DNA of 64,000 nt from Hypomesus transpacificus (lineage: Eukaryota > Chordata > Actinopteri > Osmeriformes > Osmeridae): NCBI RefSeq assembly GCF_021917145.1, contig NC_061070.1:14344772-14408771 (forward strand), in the 5' to 3' direction. Positions 50,401 to 62,383 of the stretch are shown one piece after another. The notes under the pieces are model-generated. The model was not told the origin of the DNA and searched no databases. It worked only from the letters and a program-made list of their open reading frames with translations. A program made the translations under genes and the position numbers. The stretch's first letter is position 1, and each line of letters opens with the position of its first letter.

Positions 50401-51190
50401 CCCCTTCCGAATGGCTCTTGTTCTGATGCCTGCTCCTGTGGGCCTTGCACGTTCTCGGCCGTATCCTCTTGGAGCTGTTGGCCTTGAAGAGAGACGAGAG
50501 CTCTTCAATGAAGTCTGCAGCCTTGTTGAGGAACTCCTTTTTGGACTGTGTCTCCGGGCCATACGGTGTGTTCCTGGCTGACACGTTGAAGTCTTGAAAG
50601 CCCTCCTTGGGGGCCTTGTTATTCCTCATTATACTGTCCTGCATTGGGGGCTGTTGTGTCTGTCTCTCTGCTGACAATGTAGATTGTGTCAGTGGATGCT
50701 CTTTTCTTTCTGGGGCTAACTGTGTGGTTGGCAAGACTGAGGGGAGAGTAAAGGGGGTGGAGGAAGGGGCAGCAAAGGGGGTGTAGGGGGCAGCAAGAGG
50801 AGTGGAGGGGGGAGCGGTTAAAGGGGCGGTGGAGGAGGTGGCAGAGGAAGTGGCAGAGCAGGTGGCGGAGTTGGTGGCAGAGGCGGTGAGGGACTTGACC
50901 TCTGCCCTCTCCTGATAGGACTCATGTCCGATGGCCTGGCGAGCCAGGTTGACACTTTTATCCAGCTCATCCTGACTCAGGAAGGCTGAGAGGTCTGGGA
51001 GCTGGGGGTCTTCATGCCCCACTGAATCCTCAGCCTTGCATTTGAGAGGCCCATAGACGAGGCGCCGCGAGGAGGAGGAGTCAGAGCGACTCATCTCGCT
51101 GTGTCTTTGGTGTGCTCGTGCTTCCGCCAGGTAGTTCTCTCTTAAGAGCTGAGATACTGAAGTTGGCTGGTCCACGTTGTTCTCAGTCAT
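38426..51190 (-). CDS. mypn: MYPN, myopalladin (five Ig domains, sarcomeric Z-disc protein)
   Basis: Myopalladin anchors nebulin and alpha-actinin at the Z-disc and binds CARP/ANKRD1 (family knowledge). Exons: 51190-50043, 47847-47672, 47582-47531, 47422-46969, 46857-46783, 46642-46501, 46224-46201, 45768-45652, 45551-44843, 44164-42590, 42490-42349, 41813-41736, 40593-40372, 40246-40097, 40006-39924, 39633-39504, 39421-39214, 39091-38926, 38836-38703, 38604-38426. Total 1987 aa against 1320 in human. Five Ig domains lie at about 351-441, 630-729, 1608-1695, 1734-1827 and 1833-1926; each shows the Ig Cys/Trp/Tyr-x-Cys pattern. Conserved anchors are DLPDLSAFLSQ-like residues near the N-terminus, SQKKFLNKAADFIEELSSLF-like residues before Ig1, IQNPVAFLSSVLPSLH, and the end ESEEL. 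The extra length lies in a Pro/Gln/Ser-rich 525-codon exon and a decapeptide repeat. Exon 2 starts one base before the ATG, so a noncoding exon precedes it. Confidence 0.95.
43625..43965 (-). repeat. Gln-Pro dipeptide repeat in MYPN
   Basis: A 6-bp periodic GGCTGG tract (plus strand) encodes QPQPQPQFQPQPQ-type sequence for about 110 residues in the largest MYPN exon. Human myopalladin has a Pro-rich nebulin-binding region here but no comparable QP run. Open frames on the opposite strand in this stretch are by-products of the period. Confidence 0.9.
45235..45444 (-). repeat. Decapeptide tandem repeat in MYPN (SSTLRLDPLN-like)
   Basis: Seven 30-bp units encode SSTIRLDPLN, SSSLRLDPLS, TSTLRLDPHR, SSMLRQDPLS, ISLPSLDPLN, LSSLHQDLPG and STMVRPDAQK. 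The first units are close copies and later units decay. The array lies in the linker between Ig2 and the Pro/Gln exon, and human MYPN has no counterpart that I recognise. Confidence 0.85.
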
Positions 51191-52115
51191 GCTGTGGGGA
51201 AAAAACAGTCATCTGTAATTCTGTAATTACTTTATTGATATGTATATAAAATGGCCTTTTGTACATTGAGAAAAGCATGTTTAATTAAAATGACTAACGT
51301 GAAAACTAATTTTCGAAAAATGAGCCTATGATCTCATATAAAATAATAATGCATTTACATTACAAAAAACTCAATTTAAGTTAAATGAACATCAACATGA
51401 CTTATTATTGACTATTATGACTTGTCTTTTTTCTATTTTGACAGCTTTAATGCAACCCAAGACATATATTTTATCAAGTTAATTAAAGTAATGAAAACGA
51501 ATAAAAGTTTATTTTAGTGTAGTTATTCCAGAACACCCAGCTTGAATTCAGCTTTTTGACACTAGTTTTTGGTAGTTATTGAATCCAAAAATGGGATAGG
51601 GCACCCAGATGCTACTGACACTCAAATCAGCGCAATTAAGAGAAGCAGCAATGCCCTTCTCACAGACCTGCAGCTGCAGCTGTTGTGTACATTAATCCTT
51701 TGCAAACAGCCTCTCTGCCCCCCCGCCCCCCACACCCTCTCTACCCCCCCAAGTCATATCTAATATTAGCAAGGAGTCAGTTTACATGAAGAAACCCAAG
51801 AAAAAGTAGTCCCCACTCATCCAAGTTCTCAACAAGATTTTATCAATCATATTTTGATGTTTTTTGGGGCAGACACTGACACTGAGATAACACGAAGTAA
51901 TGCCCATTCCAGATTAGAAATAGACAATCCCTAATAAAAGTCAATACCTCCCAACAAAAATTATTGTAACTGTAGTTGAAAAAGAAAGGATATATATGCA
52001 CATCATGAACCACTCGTCATGGATCATTGTGAGACTGGGCTGCAGTGGGCAGTTTCTGTGTCTAATACGAGCCAGTAAAACACAATTAAAACCAGGTAAC
52101 AGGCGGGTGCTTTAC

Positions 52116-52200
52116 CTTCAAATATACCCAGCTGGCCCCGTCCGGATCTGTCAATCCTCGGAGCGCACCTGTGCTCAAAGAGGGAGATTCCGGTCTTGTG
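52116..52200 (-). other. mypn: Probable noncoding first exon of MYPN
   Basis: A good donor (GAAG|GTAAAG, exon border 52116) lies 925 bases upstream of the MYPN start exon, whose acceptor CCCCACAG abuts the base before the ATG. No coding frame joins, so the exon would be 5' UTR. Its 5' end is not visible; 52200 is a guess. Confidence 0.5.
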
Positions 52201-54195
52201 GTGGTGGCCACCTGGGACAATCTGGACACAGGCAGCTGCCCAGGTTTCCTAGTTTCTAGTTAACCTTGGATTTTACAGGGAAATACAGAGTGAAGCAGCT
52301 AGGGCAACCTGTCACCGTAAAGTAGTAACATTTGTCAGCGCACTGGTAGCAGGTTATTTTGGGGTTGCCTGGGCCATCTCATTGGCCATGGGGGGCGTTC
52401 TGTAAAGGGATTCCTCCTCCAGCGGAGGAACACTTACGGTCATCTGTCAAAACCCACCATTCTAGAATTAGAAGCCTTTCGTTGAGCCTCCTGAACACTA
52501 ATGTTAACACAGCAAATGACTGTAGCAGATAAACTTCAGGGTGAGTCCTTGCTTACAGTTCACCAGGACATTCACACTCCCCTGGGTGCAAATTAATGTT
52601 GTGTGTAGTACTTGACCTCTACAATGAGTGGCTTCCCATCAAAAAGCAATCATTAGTTGCAGTACATAGTGAGCTAGCAACCAAGAATAACAAAGCACTC
52701 CAGGTGTGGCACAAAATAATGGATATACAGGGATTTCCAAGATTGTTTATTGAAATGAGTCAATATGTACATAAATAAGACAATGCAGTAAGCCATCAAT
52801 AAATTGCCAGAGGCAATCAATAACGACAATCAAGTCTGAGCATCAGATTACATTTAAAACAGTGCAAAAAGCTGTATCAAACATTTTCATTCAAGTTAAA
52901 CATGTAACAATGATTGTTCAGTTACAGTAGCTAGCCTACTGTATGATTATACTGCTATGACAAGAACCATTTACATCAACCAACTGTACAAGCTTACACA
53001 GTTTTGCGCAAACTCAGGATGTACCAAAAATGTTAATCGATATGGATCATTAATTGGCTCAGTGACTACAATAGATAGAGCAGCAACAAAGGGAATTTGA
53101 TATTAAAAAATATATTACCATTCATCCCAATGCATTAAGTAAACAAAAGCACTGTGAATAATCTTTGGCATGCTTTGAATGTACAACCTAGTTTAATGAA
53201 ATAGTACAGAAACTATTTACACAGCATTTTCAGATCAAGAGAACAAACAGGCTTATACAATTTAGTATAGGATTGGGCAGGATTAGATAGTGCCAATTTT
53301 GGAATATCCACATTCAACCATTTTTCTCCCACAATGTTTCAGATTCAAGCAAAAACACATGAGTTATGGCCATCATTTAAGCCAGCACAGGGAGATACCT
53401 AAAACTCTATGCATTCACTATCTTTAGCACTGGACCAGCATTTATTAAAATCAGATTGGAACAGTCAGGTAAATAATAACCAGTTATCTGGGAATGTTAG
53501 ATTTCTGGCAATTAAGACTTAGCTAGCACAAGTAAGATGCCTTCATGGCAACATCTTGCAAATCAATAGAATGATCAATACAACAGAATTTCAATCAATG
53601 TTTATGTCTCCTTACTCAGAAAGTGAAATCCAGATCTGTACAATAAGATGTGAGAAACTATTTAGCAGCAATGAAAAGTATTGAGGACATCACAACTAGA
53701 CATCAGGAGTCCTGGTTAGAAATCAGGAATTACATGTCAGGATAGTTCTCATCCATGTTCATGTTGTCACCCAGGCCACTCAAAAAACCCAACAGAGGAG
53801 AGCTGAAGGCACATACACAGACCCATCTCAAGTAGCACCTCACTAATGATCGTGGTGCATGTATCTATCAACAAACGGATAAAAGCACCGTTGTGAAATC
53901 ACTGTGCTTTTTAGAGGAGGCAAAAAGAACTGTCCACCGCCACAACTATGGCTCAACAGACCTTGGGCTCACCCAAATAGCTCATCCAATCAGCTAATGA
54001 ATTCCCTAGTCACAGTGTTTCATGTTTGGGTTGAGCCAGGCCACCCCATGTGATGACAGAGCCATAGTAAAACAATACATTGCTATTTTACTCATCATTC
54101 AGCCAATGAATTTAAATGTGTAAGTAAAAGAAGCAGCAAAGGGACTGGATATTGTTTTTCTGTGTATGACGAGATGAGTACGCCTTAGCCTTACT
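52201..54195. other. MYPN promoter and CACUL1 3' UTR
   Basis: E-boxes CACCTG (52209-52214) and CAGCTG (52233-52238) and a CArG-like CCCCAAAATAACC (minus strand, about 52353-52365) fit a muscle promoter. CACUL1 probably ends near 52730, where a minus-strand AATAAA lies at 52746-52751, so its 3' UTR is about 1.45 kb and the spacer to MYPN only about 0.5 kb. No gene-like frame occurs. Confidence 0.5.
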
Positions 54196-56581
54196 CTACG
54201 GCGAATCCTCACTGGTCCTCTTGCGAGACTGGTCACCTCTGGGACAGGGGAAAAACACACGCAAAAAGCCATTCAGAAGTCATCCAATGCCTTCATAGCA
54301 TACATAATTAATGAATGTGCTGAGATTCCAACATGATCTGGCCACCATACATTGTGGTCATGACCATTACGTGCAGTACTAAAGTCGATCTTGAAACACT
54401 GACCTGGAAAAGCCCTTAAGAGAGAGCTCCATCTGCAATTGCTGGTCATGAGCTGCATAGTCAGAGAGTTGAGACTCCACTGCTGGAGGGTTGATCTGAG
54501 GGATGAATCCAGAGAACAGGGCAGGAGCTGACTGAGCCCACTCTGAAAAAGTAAAACTCAGCAGTCATTATAACGACAACATCCGGAACATTTAAATACC
54601 ATCTCAAAACCACATTTTACTAAATAAATGGCTGACCTGGTTTGAGACAATACAAGCCTTTAACCACACTAGCCATAGTTGATGGTCTGACTTGAAAGGG
54701 CATGGAATGGGCTTTGATCAGAAGAGCTAAGAAAGCAAAGACAACATATTGTAACCGCAAGTAATACGCAGCACAGTCATGTTTTGTGGTTAATACTACA
54801 AGGTGTTATAGAAGTAGAGCAAAGTACGTACGAATCAATGTGTTCACATGTTTTTCTGCAACATGATCAGTGAACAGCTTCATAAGATCTTCTTTCAAGT
54901 CTCTATTTAGCTTTGTTTCAATGTAGAACTTATTCTGAAAGGGCACATTGAAGGAAGATGAAGTTTAACCTGTCAGAAAGCAACCAACAGCTTTGGAGAA
55001 AGAGTATGCCATCAACACTGGTCTTGCCCTCAAGAGCTGCCAAGAACTGTTGCAGAAGCAAAGTAGCTTATTGATTTTTAAAAGAACATCACAATTTAAC
55101 AAAGGAACATGCATTAAAACGTTTAATATTTTGATATTTACCATGTATATGAATACAGGAACTATGCATTGAAGAGCAGCTGTGTATTGAGTTAGAGCAA
55201 GGTTGAAACTTTCAATAAAATTCTCTGTTGGACAAATCTAAAGACAGAGAATAAATAACAGTTATATTCTTTGTTCATCACCCAACAATAAAGGTCCTTC
55301 AAGAATCCAAAACAAACATTACTTCTAGAACCACACCCTTGTTTCTTACCTGTAAGTCTGAAGATACTTGCTGGAGGTGGATAGTAATCTTCGACATCAA
55401 GTCTTTGTACAGCAACTCTGAGTGTTGCTGACACACACACTTGTACACATAACTGAAAAAGTTAAAGGGACACAGTCACCCTTAGCCTATAACATAGTTT
55501 CATCAAACATGGAATGGCTTTTCTTTCTTTTTTTGAGGGCATTTCTGCTTTAATGGTACAGATACAGTGAAGAGATACAAGAAATGGAAGGGTGAGATAG
55601 ATTGGAGGACATGCAGGCAATTGCCCAAGCTGGATTGGAACCCAGGGCCCTGCAGAAGCCCTTAACATACATTTTCAAAATACTTTTTACCTAAGCTTTT
55701 GACAAATTTTATCTCTGATGGCTTTTATTATTATTATTATTATTGTTACTTGTATCATTATTTTTATTGATTTGATGTAAAGCACCTTGAACTGCAATTA
55801 ATGTATGAAATGTGCTATATAAATAAAGTCTCATTATTATTATTTGTATTATTATATTAACCTACGTGGTACATGCACTTGACTGGTGAGCCACCAGGGC
55901 ACCCCTTGAATGGATTTATTTTTTGCAAAAAAATTGCCCACCTGTATATTTGCTCATATGAAATAGAGATGTGGTCCGAGGGGTTTTGGATGAGTAGGTG
56001 GTCAATGGCTTTCTCCAGGTTTGGCCAGTATGTGCTCCTATAATCCTCCTCCGTCATAGCATTCATTACTGAACCACACAATGACAAAATAGAAATCAGT
56101 CAAACAACCTATTCCAAGACCAGGGTCCAAGGTGGGCCTGCAGTGGTATAGCAATGTTAACACCATGGTTACTGGGTCAAAATGTATGAGCCAGGCAGGT
56201 CTTAGCAGTCTTTCCTACTCATATTGGAAAAGACGTGGGTTTGGATGCAATTCCGTCGTCTGTGCTAGCTACAAACTTACGAAACTTTGAGGCTGAGTTC
56301 AGAGTCAGTGCTCCGGCAAGAGCTGACGAAGCGTGGCTATCAATGTCGCTGATCTCACTGCTGCTCTCGCTGCTCGAATCTAAGTCCATTAACTTTGAAT
56401 TACTGGTGCTGCTGGAACAGACCTTTTCATGGTCCCTTAGCATGAGAGGCACCGGTGAGACAGGTTGTGGCTGGGGAGCATCTGACATTTTGGTCCTGAG
56501 ATACAAGTGGGTTCCGTTCTCACAGTAGTTATGGTTGTGGTCATCAAGTAGGTCAAAGCTGTCTTCTTCCATATCCTCCAT
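54196..56581 (-). CDS. cacul1: CACUL1, CDK2-associated cullin-domain protein 1
   Basis: CACUL1 associates with CDK2 and promotes the G1/S step; it also affects chromatin and NRF2 signalling (family knowledge). Eight exons: 56581-56281, 56068-55942, 55452-55350, 55237-55142, 54934-54832, 54726-54637, 54542-54404, 54238-54196. Total 333 aa (human 369). The N-terminus [18 protein letters not shown] matches the mammalian start and is followed by a Ser-rich disordered part. The cullin-like domain (about 105-318) includes [34 protein letters not shown] and [20 protein letters not shown]. The end, [13 protein letters not shown], parallels GDQSRKRAGDE in human. The exon 1 donor at TTC|GTAAGT was chosen because reading on gives a stop within 12 codons. 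Intron 2 holds nested repeats. Confidence 0.95.
55521..55911 (-). mobile_element. tRNA-derived SINE in a CACUL1 intron, split by a later insertion
   Basis: On the minus strand the left part (55911-55862) has an A-box-like GGTGGCTCACCAGTCAAGTG, and the right part (55666-55521) has a B box GGGTTCCAATCC plus a TAAAGCAGAAATGCCCTC end. Both match a common fish SINE layout. The element is divergent and interrupted between 55667 and 55861. Confidence 0.6.
55667..55856 (+). mobile_element. LINE (L2/CR1-like) 3' tail fragment nested in the SINE
   Basis: GTAAAGCACCTTGAACTGCA and GAAATGTGCTATATAAATAA followed by ATT repeats are typical of the 3' end of fish L2-type LINEs. Possible 5-bp target duplications TTAAC flank it (55662-55666 and 55857-55861). 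Only the terminal part is present and there is no coding capacity. Confidence 0.55.
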
Positions 56582-57796
56582 GCTGTAGACGTACAGGATA
56601 TACACAGAAAATCCACATAGAGATGGCTTTCCAATGGTGGGGAAAGCGACGAATTTAAGAGTATTCTCAACCGCTTGTCAGGTCTGTAGTATTGTGGTTT
56701 TCTCTCAAGTTTGTGCGACACTTCTCAACACTGCTTTACGTTTGAATGGAGTGCAGGGAAACATCAGTCGTTTTGTATTCCGGTGCTGCCCCAATGGCGG
56801 ACCGGGATTGCAAACAAAAAACGGTGTGTTTTGATGTTTACATATATTTTTTCTCTTACCTAAAAATGATGTTCTTCAAGAGAATCTGAATTTTTGTGTA
56901 ACTTAATATCTTAAAATAATGAAATGCAAACCACTGGTGTTGCAATTACATAATTTTACTTACAAATAGACTTTGAGACACACACACACACCAGAAAGTA
57001 GTCGTCTCTAATTCCATTACAACACAGACAAAGATCACTTATAATGTCATTTAAATGTGTTCTGATGTAAATGATTAAAACACTAAATTTAGCTCACCCT
57101 AAAACACAGAGATGAGTTCTAAATCGTATTACGCTTAAGATACTAGGGCCTGAAAACTCCTCTCAATGTGGTGGATGGTAAATAATCTTAGATCAGTCAC
57201 ACCCAACTCCCTAGAAAGTTAATGAGAACTAAACTCTGCCATGCAGTCTAGGGGTGTGAAAAGAAAAAGGTGCCATTTCTTACACAATAAATTCATCAGT
57301 ATAGTTCTAAGGCTTATTTTGATTTAGAAAACCCTCACTTACTCCTCAGTGAATATGTCCCACAGGTTACAAAGTATAAAAAAAAACAAGACATTACTGT
57401 AAAAAGTAGCTGCCAATATCATAAAGAAAACAATGCCACTGTTAAATATATTTTTTACAATTATGTGTTTAAGTGACTGAAAGACAGTCAGATTATTTAA
57501 GAGAATAATGTTCTTTCTGTATAGATGGTGTTCTTTGGTTTTGGTTGCCGTTCTTAACATGAATTGGCCAGGCTCATGGAGTTGAACTTGAACTCATTTC
57601 CTGGTAAAACAAGGACCTTTACCAATCAAACCATCAGGAGACAACAGAATTTATCCAAGCAATTACTTTCTGCCCATGGGGAGTGTTGTCACTCAATTTC
57701 ATCTTTATGAAAAATGAAAAGGAGGGATGGGGGTTCAAAAAGCATACAAAACATATAAAAAGACAATTAGTGCTTTGTGGACATGGTATTTCCATT
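56582..57796. other. CACUL1 5' region and SIRT1 3' UTR
   Basis: A YY1-like CAATGGCGG at 56792-56800 probably marks the CACUL1 start area. The rest is AT-rich. The SIRT1 3' UTR extends leftward from 57796; no clear AATAAA was found for it. A weak tRNA-like stretch at 57545-57640 is not called. Confidence 0.45.
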
Positions 57797-60700
57797 TTAA
57801 AGGTTTGTGGTGCTCTTAACGTTTTCAGCTGTACTGTTTGTCTGCACGCTTAAGGTGTCCTTATTGGCTTGCTTGTGTGGCAGTGTGTCTCTGTGGCAGC
57901 CCTCTCCCTCCACTGCTGGCATACTTGGCTCCTCAGCCTCACTGTCCTCATCCTCATCCTCGTCCTCGTCCTCATCCTCCATCCCATCAGCACTGCAGCA
58001 GGAATCCTCACTATCACTTCCACAGGAACTAGATGTCTCATCTTCAGAGTCGGAGCACACTTCAGCCCCGTGGAAGATGTAGTGATTTGGTGCTTGAAAT
58101 AAATATTGACTTTCTGAATGGGAAAAGACAAGAATTTGGGGTTGAACATCAACTAACAATTTGGCCAAAAATTCTCTCAAATGCTGTGCAATCATATTTA
58201 ATTTGATTAAAAGGAGAATGAAAATTTAATGAAGATTAAGTCTTATGGGAACTATAACAGCCTTATATTTTATCTTTCAGTTTTAAAACAACATTGCTAA
58301 AGGTAACAAGTTTTTAATATTACGAAGAAAATCTTACTCTCAAGGCGCTTGCTGATTGGACTGCGACTGACTCGACTCATCCAGCATCGTCTGTGAATTT
58401 CACGGTTAAGGTTTTGGTCATTTAGTCCCTCTTGTTGTTCCACTTCTTCTGGTTGTGGATCTACTGTCTGTGACTCTGACCTGCCTAGCGTGTCAGCCTT
58501 AAGACTCTGGGCTTTTGGACAGGGTCCTGGTGATACTCCTGGTGATAGTTCAAGAACGTCTTTGCCACTATGTGTTCCACTGTCTTCTGAGGACTTGACT
58601 TCTGTATTTGGTTGCTTCTGTTCCTCTATCTGCTCACTGTGTGTAGAAGGCAAGGCCTCACAAAGTGGTTGCTCTGTGGAGGTGGGTAATCGAGGGGGTT
58701 TCTCCGTAATCTCATTGAGTCTTAAGGTGTTGTAGCGCAGTTGTTCAAAGTCTCCTGCTAGTCGGTGACAGAGCTCATTGATGATGACATCACAGTCGCC
58801 GAGAAGCTCCACATCGAAGTTGAGGTGAGGCAGCTGCTCCCTATTGATCAGGATTTGAGGCACTTCATGAGGAATGGAGTCTGAATGGAGACAGAAACAA
58901 GAAATGGTCTGTTACAGGCACATGGTTTAAATACAGGAAAATAAACTTTTTAAACTCAGACTTGAATAAATCCTTAGATGTACAGTTCACATAAAAATCT
59001 AAACAATTTCATGTAGGAACACATTTCTTTGTACCCAACTTCCTACATGAAACTGCTCACAACAAGGTATGTGGATTATCTTGAGTAACCATGTCATGCT
59101 TTCTGGAAAGAGAAATAGCTATATTGTTTTTCAACTGTATACTTGGGCCCTTTGAGCACCAAAAGATGGATAAAGAGCACTAAAAGTTAAGAGAAATATG
59201 TATTTCTTATTTCTTGGTTGAACTTAAGTTTCCACCCTAACCCTAATACCAATAATACTTACTTGGGATGAGTGCAACAGGTCGCACTTTAAGTGAGGAC
59301 CCTATCACAATAAGGAGATCTACTTCATCTTTGTCTTGCTTCATTGCTCTGTGAAAGAACTCTGGAAGATTCTCTCCAAAGAAGACAATATCAGGTTTCA
59401 TGATTGCCAGAGGGATGTCAGGACACCGTGGACAATGAGGGACAACCTGGAAGAAGATTTCAACAATCAATGATGATTTAGTGGGATGAATACCACCATA
59501 CACAGAATATATGTATTTCTTCAGAAATATTTATTGGGCCAGTACCTGATTAAAGATGTCTTCTCTTACGGCCTCACAATCAACTTTGTGTTTACAAACT
59601 AGACAGGATGCTGTTGCAAAAGACCCTGAAAACAGTTGGGGGGGGGGGTCAAAAAGACGGTCCATAGAACATTACTAAAGTAAACCAATTTAATGCCACA
59701 TAACTAACCATGACACTGAATAATTCTTTGAACACCAGCCACTTGTTCCAGGGTGTCAATGTTCTGAGTGTAGTTTCGTAGAAGCTTCCCCTGCTTATCC
59801 AGCATAGATATAAACTTGTGACAGGGTGATGGCTGGAACTGTCCTGGGTAGATCTCCTGCAAAACAAAGTATTCCAACACAAATTTTTATCATCTCAAAT
59901 TAACCAGTATAGAAGTAAATGTATTCTTTACTGGTTACAGATTGAATGTGTCTACGTTAAGTCTGCAAACCTTGGCAAACTTAAAGAAAGGTCTTGGGTC
60001 TCTTCTAAAGTACTCTATATCAAACATTGCTTGAGGGTCTGGAAGATCAGGGAAGTCAACGGCAAGTCTTGCATAAATACCATCCCTTGACCGGAAGTCT
60101 GGTATACCACATGAAACAGACACCTGAGACAAAACAAATAATAAACCTCAATATCATAGCATACATCATATTGTATCCTCATTCAAAAAATCCCATGAGA
60201 CTAGATTAGACTACCTACCCCAGCTCCAGTAAGCACTAGGATCTTTTTGCTTTCATGAAGTAACCTGACCACGTCCTCCAGTGTGTTAATATCTTTGCGC
60301 TTCTTTCTTTTAGGAGGTTCTGAGATGTTGATGATGATTTGCCATAGAGTCATGTCATCCAGGTCGGGAGGAAGCACGGTCTCAGGAAGCAGGTCTTTGA
60401 GAATGGTTCTTGGATCAGTTTCTCTCATGATGTGTTGCTGAATAAAACTGTAGGACCCTGATGAAAACACCATCACAAACAAATTTTTCACTCAAACCAT
60501 AATTATCCATGAGCCTGCTATGGCACATTTCAACAAGGAAATTAATGTTACAAGTAATTTTTGGTAGTCTACTTAACAGACGTCTACCTATTTGAGGTTG
60601 CGGGGTCCAATCACTGGAGCTTGCATGGGAGGACCTGTCATCATCCTCGTTGGCACAGTCGGAGGTAGCATGCCCGTTGGGAAAAAGAGCCCCGTCTTGA

Positions 60701-61458
60701 CCAAGAGGTTCTGCTCCCAGAATAAAGATATCCGTTATTGAAAGAGTGACAAGTGCAAAGGTGGATTGGCGTAATATAGATCCTATCCGTTTAACTAGTT
60801 CAGTGTGTGATTAGAGTAGAAATGTGGCAAGATCCTCGGTCCCAGGAAGCTTGCTTCCTAGCCTACATCAAGACAAGGTATTAGTACACCGGCAATAACA
60901 CAACCGGAAAATATGCCATTAAATGAGTGAAGTAGGGGAAACTGGTCTAAGATGAAACTTAAGCCAAATTCCAGTTTCTCTAACTTCAGTCAACATACAT
61001 GCATTTATAGTACGAACCTTAACTAACATTAGCGTTACATCAATTTAGTTAGTGCTACATGCTAGCTCAATTAATGCTAACGTAACTCGCAGAAATAAGT
61101 AAGTCAAAAAACTGGACTTGCCTGCTTGCTCCTCAGCTAGTCCATCTACTGATGTTTTGTCCACTTTTACGACTCTTCCGTGAGGGTCCAGGACCATTTG
61201 CCCATTGTCTGCGCCTTGTAATGCTGCTGGGGCCTGCTCTACCGCCATCACCGGCTCAACCCCCCTCTCCTCTGGACGCGCAAGAGCCACCTCCGCCCAA
61301 CGCTCACCAGCCTCTGCTCCGCAAATCACTTGTTCTGTCTGAACGATTTTAAGCCCACATTCAATTGCCATGCTTATTTTCGGTCTTTTAGAGGCTGGTT
61401 CGTCCATATCTGGAGTGCTAGAACAGGCTCCAACAAGAATATTGTCCTCGTCCGCCAT
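57797..61458 (-). CDS. sirt1: SIRT1, NAD-dependent protein deacetylase
   Basis: SIRT1 removes acetyl groups from histones, p53, FOXO and PGC-1alpha, using NAD+, mostly in the nucleus (family knowledge). Nine exons: 61458-61122, 60710-60588, 60457-60219, 60123-59971, 59856-59709, 59625-59546, 59446-59263, 58880-58338, 58113-57797. Total 707 aa (human 747). It starts [10 protein letters not shown] and has a KRKKRKD nuclear signal. The NAD site is [20 protein letters not shown] (231-250) and the catalytic His is 333 (QCHG, human H363). Zinc cysteines are 341, 344, 365 and 368, each exactly 30 below human. The C-terminal regulatory segment ([23 protein letters not shown]) is kept. An acidic Glu-Asp run follows, encoded near 57943-57982. 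Intron 1 uses a GC donor. An in-frame ATG at 61536 would add 26 unconserved residues. Confidence 0.97.
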
Positions 61459-62383
61459 CTTCAGCTCATACAGCCGCTGTGGACCGTGGTGAAAAATTCT
61501 TCCGCGGTCGACAGCTGGATGATTTAAATGGCGCATGTGATTCGCTCTCCATGAGTAAAGTCATTCGTTTTGGATCAAGAGGGCAAGAGTTAATCACATG
61601 CTTGACAAAACCGGCACGTGTGGGCGGCGAAGTAAAATCTGAGCTAAATGTGTGTTGGTGGTACATTGTAATGGATCCAATGGGAAGATTAATTCCAATT
61701 AACAAATAATATCACTTCAGTTAGCATTATACTACTTACTATACATATATATGTCCACGTACTTTCAACAATGATTGCAATAATATAGGCTACTAATCAT
61801 TTGAAGTGGAAATCTCTGATAGTAAAGAATTAAAGGTATTAACTTGCAGATGTTAGCCTACCCGTCTATGCTTCTAATCATTAACTGAACAAAAGCGGAC
61901 ACCAGCCTGTCCTAACTCCTGAAATTCACTGGCAACCATGTGCACCGCGGGGCACCCCGGTAATTCACTTGTCTTTTTCGACTTGTGCTCACTGCCCGAG
62001 TCCCGCTCATGTAGCCTACGCAGATGACGTCAACCATAACAATATAATGTCATGTGTTGACAATTCTCATTTTGTGTTTTTTTGTGTGTGCAAAACACTG
62101 AGTATTTGTAATGCAGGCACAACTAGCATACTAAAATGTGAACTGTGACAGCTTTCACACATAATAAAGTAGATATAGTCGATATCCCAATTATAGATTC
62201 CAAATGCTGGGAGGAAAAAGGTTCACATGTGTTGGACACTTGGGTAGCCCGGACAGGCGGAGCTTTCCATTTTTTACTATTCAATTGGTCAAAAGATGAA
62301 AATAACGCCCTATCAGAAAGACCAGCCGAGTTTCCAGCTACGTACTTTGAGAATCTAGACGGATTTGGACCCATATTTCTAAC
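61459..62383. promoter_or_regulatory. Divergent promoter region of SIRT1 and DNAJC12
   Basis: The 0.9 kb between the two ATGs holds an E-box CACGTG (61615-61620), a full palindromic CRE TGACGTCA (62025-62032), CACATGTG (62224-62231) and an inverted CCAAT box in TTCAATTGGTC. No TATA box is evident for either gene. Confidence 0.55.
62025..62032. promoter_or_regulatory. Consensus CRE (TGACGTCA)
   Basis: A perfect CREB/ATF palindrome, about 570 bases upstream of the SIRT1 ATG and 350 bases upstream of the DNAJC12 ATG. Either gene could use it. Confidence 0.6.

Noticed and set aside
57545-57640. Minus-strand tRNA-like stretch with GAGTTCAAGTTCAACTCC
   Set aside because: It may be a decayed SINE, but no tail or body could be recognised and no cloverleaf forms by eye.
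61459-61536. In-frame upstream ATG extending SIRT1 by 26 residues
   Set aside because: The extension is not conserved; MADE is the family start.
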